From: DATKNA01 sp963786765
GTDB lineage: Bacteria; Actinomycetota; Actinomycetes; Actinomycetales; Kineosporiaceae
Assembly (NCBI GenBank): GCA_963786765.1
Contig: CAWBAJ010000008.1
Location: 186,001 to 250,000, forward strand
Direction: 5' to 3'
DNA: 64,000 nt
The position numbers and the translations under genes were made by a program. How positions within the stretch are numbered: position 1 is the first letter of the stretch; each line of letters starts with the position of its first letter. The notes beneath the pieces are model-generated. The model made no database searches and was not told the DNA's origin. It worked only from the letters and a program-made list of their open reading frames with translations. Positions 41,775-48,600 of the stretch are shown here, in pieces.

Positions 41775-42452
41775 GTGGACGACGACGTCGTGCGCCAGGC
41801 ACCGCTGTTCGCCGCGCTGGACGAGGAGGCCGCCGAGGCGCTGCGCTCGACGATGACTCGCGTCGAGGTGCCCCGCGGGGACGCGATCTTCCACGAGGGC
41901 GACCGTGGGGACCGGCTCTACGTCATCGTCGAAGGCAAGATCAAGCTGGGCCGCGCGTCCGGGGACGGGCGCGAGAACCTGCTGGCCGTCCTCGGCCCCG
42001 GCGAGATGTTCGGCGAGCTGTCGCTGTTCGACCCCGGTCCCCGCAACGCGACCGGGACCGCCGTCGCCGACACCGTGCTCCTCGGGGTCGGCACGGACGA
42101 CCTCGACCAGTGGCTGCACGGCCGCCCCGATGTGGCCCGGCACCTGCTGCGTGCCCTCGCCCGCCGGTTGCGGCGCACCAACGAGGCGCTCGCCGACCTG
42201 GTGTTCTCGGACGTGCCGGGCCGCGTCGCCAAGGCGCTCCTGGATCTGTCGGAACGCTTCGGCCGCCCCACGGACGACGGACTGCGCGTGGCGCACGACC
42301 TGACCCAGGAGGAGCTCGCCCAGCTCGTCGGCGCCTCCCGCGAGACCGTGAACAAGGCCCTCGCCGACTTCGCCTCCCGAGGCTGGCTTCGCCTCGAGGC
42401 CCGCGCCGTCGTCCTGCTGGACATCGACCGCCTCCGCAAGCGCGCCCGCTAG
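41775..42452 (+). CDS. crp: Crp/Fnr-family cAMP-responsive-type regulator
   Basis: This 225-residue protein has a cyclic-nucleotide-binding domain with IFHEGDRGDRLYVIVEGKIK and the phosphate-binding cassette GEMFGELSLFDPGPRNATGT. A dimerisation helix follows, then the winged HTH HDLTQEELAQLVGASRETVN with KALADFASRGWLRLE. It matches actinomycete Crp (Rv3676/GlxR type). GTG 41775 follows AAGGAGGA, and the longer open frame upstream is only the 12-bp repeat array. It lies between the helical gene and the convergent MBL hydrolase. Confidence 0.92.
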   Translation: MDDDVVRQAPLFAALDEEAAEALRSTMTRVEVPRGDAIFHEGDRGDRLYVIVEGKIKLGRASGDGRENLLAVLGPGEMFGELSLFDPGPRNATGTAVADTVLLGVGTDDLDQWLHGRPDVARHLLRALARRLRRTNEALADLVFSDVPGRVAKALLDLSERFGRPTDDGLRVAHDLTQEELAQLVGASRETVNKALADFASRGWLRLEARAVVLLDIDRLRKRAR

Positions 42453-42470
42453 CCCCCACCCCCTCCCGAC

Positions 42471-42511
42471 GATCAAGGAAAAGTTAGGGATCAAGGAAAA
42501 GTTGGGGATCA
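42471..42511. repeat. AT-richer tandem 18-bp repeat between convergent genes
   Basis: GATCAAGGAAAAGTTAGG (42471) and GATCAAGGAAAAGTTGGG (42489) stand in tandem, followed by GATCA. They fill the gap between the crp stop and the MBL gene stop (42509). The base composition differs sharply from the surroundings. It may be a copy of a dispersed intergenic element; terminator function is not evident. Confidence 0.75.
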
Positions 42512-43303
42512 CTCCACGCCCAGGTACTCCAGCTGCGCCCGGACGCTGAGCTCGGCCGCCGGCCAGACCTCCCGCGGCACGTCCGCGTAGACGACCTCGA
42601 CGACCTGCCGGGTCGTCCGCGCCCCCGCCGCCACCGCCGCCCGCACCTGCTCGAGCCGCTCCGCCCGGTGGCGCAGATAGCCGCGGACGACGACGAGCGG
42701 GTCGGCCACAGCCGGTCCGTGCCCGGGCAGCAGGTCCGTCAGACCGCGCACGGCGACGAGCTCCTCGAGGCGCCGCAGGGAGTCCAGGTAGTCGGCGAGG
42801 CGCCCGTCCGGGTGGGCCACCACGGTCGTGCCACGGCCCAGCACCGTGTCGCCGGTCAGCAGCCCCCCGCTGTCGGGCAGCACGAAGGACAGCGAGTCGC
42901 CCGTGTGCCCGGGCGTCGCCACCACCTCGATGGCGAGCCCGTCCAGCTCGACGACGTCCCCGCCGGCCAGGCCCTCCTCCCCCAGCCGGTGCGCAGGGTC
43001 CAGCGCCCGCACGGGGACGCCGAGCCGGCCTGCGAGGGCCCGGGCCGACTCGCTGTGGTCCAGATGCCCGTGGGTGAGCAGCACGAGCGCGATGGTCGCG
43101 TCGCGCTCCTGCGCCGCACGGACGACGGCCGCGAGGTGCCCCTCGTCCTCCGGCCCCGGGTCGACGACGAGCGCCCGCCGGGCCCCCGGCGCCGAGAGCA
43201 CCCACGTGTTGGTGCCGTCGAGCGTCATGGGCCCGGGGTTGGGCGCCAGCACACAGCGGGCGGCGGGCGTCACCGCGCCCCCGGCCCAGCCCGTCCCGCT
43301 CAC
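42509..43303 (-). CDS. MBL-fold metallo-hydrolase
   Basis: This 264-residue metallo-beta-lactamase-fold protein has PGPMTLDGTNTWVLSAPGA, the metal motif LLTHGHLDHSESARA, VVATPGHTGDSLSFVLPDSG, LLTGDTVLGRGTTVV and LLPGHGPAVADP. A C-terminal winged-helix-like region ends in VYADVPREVWPAAELSVRAQ, as in LACTB2-like proteins, whose activity may be hydrolysis or RNA cleavage. GTG 43303 overlaps the NUDIX stop. It corresponds to Rv3677c in the mycobacterial block. Confidence 0.9.
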   Translation of the reverse strand: MSGTGWAGGAVTPAARCVLAPNPGPMTLDGTNTWVLSAPGARRALVVDPGPEDEGHLAAVVRAAQERDATIALVLLTHGHLDHSESARALAGRLGVPVRALDPAHRLGEEGLAGGDVVELDGLAIEVVATPGHTGDSLSFVLPDSGGLLTGDTVLGRGTTVVAHPDGRLADYLDSLRRLEELVAVRGLTDLLPGHGPAVADPLVVVRGYLRHRAERLEQVRAAVAAGARTTRQVVEVVYADVPREVWPAAELSVRAQLEYLGVE

Positions 43304-44154
43304 GGGGCCGCACGTCCGGGTGGGGCCCCGCCGCCGCGTCCGTCGAGGTCGATCCGCAGCACCAGCCCGCCGGCGCCGCGCTCCACCCAGGGCGAGACCG
43401 GCCGGACGGTCCGTGCAGCGGCCAGCAGCTCGTCCACGTCCCTCGCGGCCGCGAGCTCCTCCAGGCACACCTGAGTGGGCGGCAGCATCGGCAGCTCGCC
43501 CGCCGCGCGCCGATCGAGGGCGTCGGCGGGGTGCAGCCAGTCCGCCAGCTCCCCCTCACCGCCGAGGTCGCGGGCCTCCTGCCCGTCGGGCAGCCGCGCC
43601 AGATAGAACGACGTGTCGAACCGGCGGCGCTCGAACTCCGGCGTGACCCAGCGCGCCCACGGGCGCAGCGCCGACGCGGCCGCGACCAGACCCGCCTGCG
43701 TGAGCACGCCGGTCAGCGTGAATCGCCCCTCGGCCAGGCCGGTGCGCCGGTCCTCCCAGGCAGGCGACGCGAGCTCGCCGGCGTCCGGGGGCCGGCCGGA
43801 CGCGTCGTGGGCGAGCAGGACCCCGCACTCCTCGAAGGTCTCCCGGACGGCGGCGGCGAGAACGGGCGCGGCGGTCTCCTCGACCGACGCATCCCAGGGC
43901 AGGGCGGGGTCGGAGTCGGCGGCGTCCACGGACCCGCCGGGGAAGACCAGCATGCCGGGCGCGAACGCCATCCGCGGGACCCGCCGGAACGCGAAGACCT
44001 GCAGGCCTGACGCCCCGTCCCGGAGCAGCATCACAGTCGCCGCCCGGCGCACGAGCGGGGGCTCGTGCAGCGGCTGCCCGTCCGCGTCCACCAGCTCGGC
44101 CAGGCGCCCGGTCAGGGTGAACTCCCGCAGCACGGCCCCAGCCTGGCACGCCAC
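43300..44154 (-). CDS. NUDIX hydrolase
   Basis: This 284-residue NUDIX-fold protein has RRAATVMLLRDGASGLQVFA, RMAFAPGMLVFPGGSVDAAD, the box AAVRETFEECGVLLAHD (insert-containing, NUDT19-like) and a long C-terminal helical part with FYLARLPDGQEARDLGGEGE. Substrates of this subgroup include CoA esters; none can be assigned. The start may be ATG 44154 or a GTG about 20 bases downstream. It is coupled by a four-base overlap to the MBL gene. Confidence 0.85.
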   Translation of the reverse strand: MACQAGAVLREFTLTGRLAELVDADGQPLHEPPLVRRAATVMLLRDGASGLQVFAFRRVPRMAFAPGMLVFPGGSVDAADSDPALPWDASVEETAAPVLAAAVRETFEECGVLLAHDASGRPPDAGELASPAWEDRRTGLAEGRFTLTGVLTQAGLVAAASALRPWARWVTPEFERRRFDTSFYLARLPDGQEARDLGGEGELADWLHPADALDRRAAGELPMLPPTQVCLEELAAARDVDELLAAARTVRPVSPWVERGAGGLVLRIDLDGRGGGAPPGRAAP

Positions 44155-44284
44155 CTGCGATTACCGGGCGTTCGTGCACCGTGCATGGGCCCCCAGGCAC
44201 TAATGTTCCGCCCGGGCCGCCGGGTCAGCAGGACGGGCGGACCACGCGGCCGCTCCAGGCCGCACCACACGGGGACAGTATTCG

Positions 44285-44992
44285 ATGACGAACGGGGACC
44301 CCCTCACGCTCGCCGAGCTGGCGGATGCGGTGGGCATGACGGCCCGGAACGTGCGGGCGTACCAGACGCGCGGGCTGCTGCAGCCGCCGCGGCGATCCGG
44401 GCGAAGCTCGGTGTACGGGGACGAGCACGTCCGCCGCCTGATGCAGGTGCAGCAGGCGCGCGCTCGCGGTGCGTCGCTGACACTGCTGCGGACCCTCATC
44501 CGGGAGGGCCGCGAGCTCGAGGGCGTGTGGGACGACGACCGTCAGGCCGGCGACACGGTGGTCGTGGACCTCACCGCCAGCGCTCACACGGCCGACTGCC
44601 TCGCCCGCCGCGAGGTGCCTCTCGCTCCCCTGCTCGCCCGGCTGACGGACGAGTCCGGGGACGCTGCCCACGACCTCGCGGCGTCCGTCCGGGCACTGGT
44701 CGATGCGGGCGTCTTCGCCGGCGACGACGGCGAGGTGCGGGTGCCCGGCTCGTTCGCCTGCGCGGCGTCGGCCCTGGCCGACCAGGGGCAGCTCGCCACG
44801 GCGGCCGCAGTGCGGCTGGCTGCCGCCGTGACCGACGCCGCACGGTCGATCGCGGTGCTGGTGGCCTCCACCGCGCGCACGGTCGACGCCGAGGGACGCC
44901 GGGCCGCGGCCACCCGCCTGGGCGAGCTCGCGGCCGCGGTGGTCGGCCAGCTGGCCGGCCGCGAGGTGCTGGCGGGCGACGAACGGGACTGA
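44285..44992 (+). CDS. MerR-family transcriptional regulator
   Basis: This 235-residue protein has an N-terminal MerR DNA-binding domain: LTLAELADAVGMTARNVRAY, QTRGLLQPPRRSGRSSVYGD and LMQVQQARARGASLTLLRTL. An Ala-rich helical effector part of about 150 residues follows, without the metal-binding cysteines of classic MerR. The ligand is unknown. ATG 44285 is divergent from the NUDIX-MBL pair. This gene and the NUDIX gene are not in the M. tuberculosis order as I recall it. Confidence 0.85.
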   Translation: MTNGDPLTLAELADAVGMTARNVRAYQTRGLLQPPRRSGRSSVYGDEHVRRLMQVQQARARGASLTLLRTLIREGRELEGVWDDDRQAGDTVVVDLTASAHTADCLARREVPLAPLLARLTDESGDAAHDLAASVRALVDAGVFAGDDGEVRVPGSFACAASALADQGQLATAAAVRLAAAVTDAARSIAVLVASTARTVDAEGRRAAATRLGELAAAVVGQLAGREVLAGDERD

Positions 44993-45005
44993 CTGTGCTG
45001 TCCGA

Positions 45006-45473
45006 CTAGCGCAGGGCGGCCACGACCTCGACCTCGACCGGCGCCCCGAGCGGCAGCGCCGCCACCCCGACGGCGCTGCGGGCGTGCCGCCCCGCCTCGC
45101 CGAACACCTGCCCGAGCAGCTCGCTGGCGCCGTTGACCACAGCGGGCTGGCCCGTGAAGCCGGGTGCGCTGGCCACGAACCCCACGACCTTCACGATGCG
45201 CCGGACGTCGTCCAGGTCGGCGACGGAGCCGATCGCGGCGAGCGCGTTGAGCGCGCAGAGCCGGGCGAGCTGGGCGGCGTCCTGCGCGGGCACCAGGCCC
45301 TCGCCGTCACCGACGACGCCGGTGGCGGGTAGCGCGCCGTCGACGAACGGCAGCTGGCCCGAGGTCCACACCAGTCCTGCGTCGACGACCGCGGGCACGT
45401 AGGCGGCGACAGGCGCGGCGACCGCGGGCAGGGTCAGCCCGAGCTCGGCGAGCCGGTCGGCGACGCGGCTCAC
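45006..45473 (-). CDS. RidA family (YjgF-like) protein
   Basis: This 155-residue RidA-superfamily protein shows YVPAVVDAGLVWTSGQLPFV, ARLCALNALAAIGSVADLDD, RRIVKVVGFVASAPGFTGQP and FGEAGRHARSAVGVAALPLG, APVEVEVVAAL. The conserved arginine in GRHARSAVGVA suggests an active imine deaminase. GTG 45473 overlaps the stop of the DUF4177-like gene. The pair corresponds to Rv3678c/Rv3678A in mycobacteria. Confidence 0.9.
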   Translation of the reverse strand: MSRVADRLAELGLTLPAVAAPVAAYVPAVVDAGLVWTSGQLPFVDGALPATGVVGDGEGLVPAQDAAQLARLCALNALAAIGSVADLDDVRRIVKVVGFVASAPGFTGQPAVVNGASELLGQVFGEAGRHARSAVGVAALPLGAPVEVEVVAALR

Positions 45474-45628
45474 GGCTTCGGCCGCTTCAGGTAGGCGACC
45501 AGCCCGCCGCCCTGAGGGCCGGGCACGACCTGCACGAGCTCCCAGCCGTCCTCGCCCCACTGGTCGAGGATCTGCTTGGTCGAGTGCACGATGAGCGGCA
45601 CCGTGACGTACTCCCACTGCTGCGGCAT
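45470..45628 (-). CDS. DUF4177-like small protein
   Basis: This 52-residue protein shows MPQQWEYVTVPLIVHSTKQI, LDQWGEDGWELVQVVPGPQG and LVAYLKRPKP, the same W-EY / DGWELV pattern as DUF4177. It is coupled to RidA (GTGA overlap) and divergent from the ArsA-like gene at 45712. Its small size and conserved position in this block mark it as a real gene. Role unknown. Confidence 0.85.
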   Translation of the reverse strand: MPQQWEYVTVPLIVHSTKQILDQWGEDGWELVQVVPGPQGGGLVAYLKRPKP

Positions 45629-45711
45629 GTCGCGAAGCGTAGTGGCGCGGCGAAGGGTCGTGGACACGGCGACAGCGGGCAGGGTTCGGCAGCGCTGCTT
45701 AGGCTTTGCAC

Positions 45712-46746
45712 GTGGCAGAACCGGGAGACCGCCCCTACGACCCCGCGCGGACCCGTCTTCACGTCGTCAGTGGCAAGGGTGGCACCGGCAAGACCACGGT
45801 TGCCGCCGCGCTGGCGCTGGCGCTCGCGGCCGGCGGGCGCCGCACCCTGCTCTGTGAGGTCGAGGGCCGGCAGGGCATCGCGCAGCTCTTCGACGTCCCG
45901 CAGCTGCCGTACCAGGAGCGGAAGATCGCGGTCGGGCAGGACGGCGGCGAGGTCTTCGCCCTGGCGGTCGAGCCCAAGGCGGCGCTGATGGAGTACCTCG
46001 AGCTCTTCTACCGGATGGGCCGCGCGGGGAAGGTGCTCGAGCGCATGGGCGCCGTGGACTTCGCCACGACGGTCGCGCCAGGGCTTCGCGACGTCCTGCT
46101 GACGGGCAAGGTCTACGAGGCTTCCCGGCGCCGGACGCCGACGGGCCCGGTGTACGACGCGATCGTGCTGGACGCCCCGCCGACAGGTCGCGTCACGCGC
46201 TTCCTCAACGTCAACGAGGAGGTCGCGGGGCTGGCGAAGGTCGGGCCGGTCCGCAACCAGGCCGGTTCGATCATGTCGCTGCTGCGCGGGCAGCAGACCG
46301 CGGTCCACCTGGTGACCGTGCTGGAGGAGATGCCCGTCCAAGAGACCCAGGACGCCGCCGCCGAGCTGCGAGCGGCCGGCCTGCCGCTCGGCTGCGTGCT
46401 GGTCAACATGGTGCGAGAACCCGTCCTGGCGCCGGCGGAGCTGGAGCTGGCCGCGGCGGGCCGGCTCGACCGCGCGTCGGTCGTGGCCGGGCTGCAGGCG
46501 GCCGGCCTGGCGGGGCGCGGCAGCTCGACGGTTCGGGAGGCCTGGCTCGACCGGCTCGCCGACGGCCTGCTCGTCGAGGGCGCCGACCATGCCCAGCGGG
46601 TCGGGCTCGAGCGGGAGCAGCGCCAGGACCTGGCGGCGCTCGGTCGCCCGACCGCGGAGCTGCCGGCCATGCCCGGCGGCATCGACCTCGGCGCGCTGTA
46701 CGACCTCTCCGAGGTGCTCACCGAGCAGCGGGTGGTGGTGGCATGA
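45712..46746 (+). CDS. ArsA/Get3-like ATPase, first subunit
   Basis: This 344-residue P-loop ATPase of the ArsA/Get3 (SIMIBI) class has the deviant Walker A HVVSGKGGTGKTTVAAALAL with signature Lys, LLCEVEGRQGIAQLFDVPQ, and the Switch II-like IVLDAPPTGRVTRFL. Family members target tail-anchored proteins or energise anion transport; the mycobacterial pair Rv3679/Rv3680 has been described as Get3-like and linked to redox and metabolite stress. GTG 45712. It overlaps the second ATPase gene by four bases. Confidence 0.9.
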   Translation: MAEPGDRPYDPARTRLHVVSGKGGTGKTTVAAALALALAAGGRRTLLCEVEGRQGIAQLFDVPQLPYQERKIAVGQDGGEVFALAVEPKAALMEYLELFYRMGRAGKVLERMGAVDFATTVAPGLRDVLLTGKVYEASRRRTPTGPVYDAIVLDAPPTGRVTRFLNVNEEVAGLAKVGPVRNQAGSIMSLLRGQQTAVHLVTVLEEMPVQETQDAAAELRAAGLPLGCVLVNMVREPVLAPAELELAAAGRLDRASVVAGLQAAGLAGRGSSTVREAWLDRLADGLLVEGADHAQRVGLEREQRQDLAALGRPTAELPAMPGGIDLGALYDLSEVLTEQRVVVA

Positions 46747-47936
46747 CCCCGCCGGCTCCCGGGGCGGCACCGCGCCAGCCCCCGCCGCTGGACGTCGACG
46801 GCCTGCTCGACGACCCTGGCACCCGGGTGATCGTCTGCTGTGGCGCGGGCGGCGTCGGCAAGACCACCACGGCGGCCGCCCTGGGGCTGCGGGCGGCCGA
46901 GCGGGGCCGCCGGGTCGTGGTGCTGACCATCGATCCCGCCCGCCGGCTCGCCCAGTCCATGGGCCTGGACGAGCTCGACAACACCCCGCGCCCGGTCCGC
47001 GACGTCGACGGGACGGGTGGCGGTCGGCTCGACGCGATGATGCTCGACATGAAGCGGACCTTCGACGAGGTCATCGAGCAGCACGCCACGCCCGACAAGG
47101 CCGCTCAGATCTTCGAGAACCCCTTCTACCAGGCCTTGTCGAGCTCCTTCGCCGGGACGCAGGAGTACATGGCGATGGAGAAGCTGGGGCAGCTGCGCAG
47201 CGCGAGCTTCGAGGCGGACGGCGGGCCAGACGGGGCCGGCCGCTGGGACCTCATCGTGGTGGACACTCCACCCAGCCGCTCGGCCCTGGACTTCCTCGAC
47301 GCGCCCGCCCGGCTCGGGTCGTTCCTCGACGGGCGCTTGATCCGGATCCTGTCTGCTCCCGCAAAGGCGGGCGGGCGCGCGTACCTGCGGGTCGTGTCCG
47401 TGGCGGTCGGCAGCGCCACCGGCGTTCTGACGAAGCTGCTCGGCGCCCAGATCCTCAAGGACGTCCAGGCATTCGTCGCCGCGCTCGACACGGTCTTCGG
47501 CGGGTTCCGCGAGCGCGCCACCCGCACGTACGAGCTGCTGCAAGCACCGGGCACCGCCTTCGTCGTCGTCGCGGCCCCGGAACGCGACGCCCTGCGTGAG
47601 GCTTCGTACTTCGTCGAGCGGCTCGCCGTCGAGTCGATGCCGCTCGCCGGGCTCGTGCTCAACCGGGTCCACACCTCCGCCGCGGAGGAGTTGTCCGCGG
47701 CCCGCGCACTGACGGCCGCGGAGGACCTGGAGGAGTCCGGCGGGTCCGCGCTCGTCTCGGGTCTCCTGCGGGTCCATGCGGACCTGATGGTCCGGCGGGA
47801 CCGGGAGCGCGCGCTGGCCGGCCGGTTCACGTCCGCGTTCCCGCGGGTGCCGGTGGTCGAGGTACCGGTGCGGGCACAGGACGTGCACGATCTCGAGGGC
47901 CTGCGCGAGATCGGCGCCGGGCTCGCGAAGAGCTGA
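46743..47936 (+). CDS. ArsA/Get3-like ATPase, second subunit
   Basis: This 397-residue paralogous P-loop ATPase has VIVCCGAGGVGKTTTAAALG, VVVLTIDPARRLAQSMGLDE, the DLIVVDTPPSRSALDFLDAP switch region and GLVLNRVHTSAAEELSAARA. It is coupled to the first ATPase (ATGA overlap), and the two probably form a heteromeric complex. The neighbouring whiB gene on the opposite strand is conserved in mycobacteria too. No anion-channel partner (ArsB) is present, which speaks against arsenite efflux. Confidence 0.9.
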   Translation: MTPPAPGAAPRQPPPLDVDGLLDDPGTRVIVCCGAGGVGKTTTAAALGLRAAERGRRVVVLTIDPARRLAQSMGLDELDNTPRPVRDVDGTGGGRLDAMMLDMKRTFDEVIEQHATPDKAAQIFENPFYQALSSSFAGTQEYMAMEKLGQLRSASFEADGGPDGAGRWDLIVVDTPPSRSALDFLDAPARLGSFLDGRLIRILSAPAKAGGRAYLRVVSVAVGSATGVLTKLLGAQILKDVQAFVAALDTVFGGFRERATRTYELLQAPGTAFVVVAAPERDALREASYFVERLAVESMPLAGLVLNRVHTSAAEELSAARALTAAEDLEESGGSALVSGLLRVHADLMVRRDRERALAGRFTSAFPRVPVVEVPVRAQDVHDLEGLREIGAGLAKS

Positions 47937-47963
47937 TCCCTCGGCTGATCCCGCAGCCGGCCC

Positions 47964-48290
47964 TCAGCCGGCCCTACGGGAGGAGTCGGCCGAGTCCTCG
48001 GCCATCTCCAGGACGCGCTCGTGCTCGGCGCGCGCGGTCTCGAGCAGCCGCTGCCAGGAGACGACGTTCGGCCGGCGTCGGAGCAGGGCGCGGCGCTCAC
48101 GCTCGGTCATCCCGCCCCAGACGCCGAACTCGATGCGGTTGTCGAGCGCATCGGCGAGGCACTCGGTGCGCACCGGGCAGGACATGCAGACCGTCTTGAC
48201 CCGGTTCTGGGCAGCTCCCTGGACGAACAGGGTGTCCGGGTCCGCGGTGCGGCACGCGCCACGGGACGCCCAGTCGTAGGCGTTGCTCAT
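47964..48290 (-). CDS. WhiB-family iron-sulfur regulator (WhiB4 position)
   Basis: This 108-residue Wbl protein has four cysteines in the pattern C13-x21-C35-x2-C38-x5-C44 (RGACRTAD, VCMSCPVRTEC). The beta-turn motif FGVWGGMTERERRALLRRRP is followed by an acidic tail. It binds a 4Fe-4S cluster that senses O2 or NO. Its location between the ArsA-like pair and the PonA2-like gene is that of whiB4 (Rv3681c) in M. tuberculosis, so orthology is likely though not certain. ATG 48290. Confidence 0.9.
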   Translation of the reverse strand: MSNAYDWASRGACRTADPDTLFVQGAAQNRVKTVCMSCPVRTECLADALDNRIEFGVWGGMTERERRALLRRRPNVVSWQRLLETARAEHERVLEMAEDSADSSRRAG

Positions 48291-48600
48291 GATGAGAAGT
48301 CCTCCTGTAGCCCCCGCGTCCATCGGCGTGCTCCGCCGGCGGCGGAACCCGTATGACGAACTTAGAGTCACGGGGCGCACACCTGATACGGGCCGGACGG
48401 ATGATTCGGGGGGCCACGAAAGGGTGAGTTACAGCACCGACAGTAACTATCGTCACTCTGCGAGATCGAACGGGGCGAGAAGAGCCTGCCGGTTCGCCCC
48501 ATCCTAGGGTCACGCGCCGTGACGCAAGCCCCTCTCGGCCCACGCTTCCTCGGCTCGCCGCGACGGAGCGGTCCGCCGCCGGCACGTACTCTTGTCCCCC
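48291..48600. promoter_or_regulatory. whiB/ponA2 divergent promoter region
   Basis: About 310 bases without a gene. It contains an AGTTAC/GTAACT dyad with a 10-base spacer around 48423-48444 and a perfect GTCACG-CGC-CGTGAC dyad at 48509-48523, ahead of the PBP gene. The second resembles half-sites of Crp-type operators only loosely. Both flanking genes must be driven from here. Confidence 0.45.

Noticed and set aside
45712..47936. Arsenite efflux operon
   Set aside because: The ATPases resemble ArsA, but there is no ArsB, ArsC or metal-binding ArsR. The context matches the Get3-like pair of mycobacteria.
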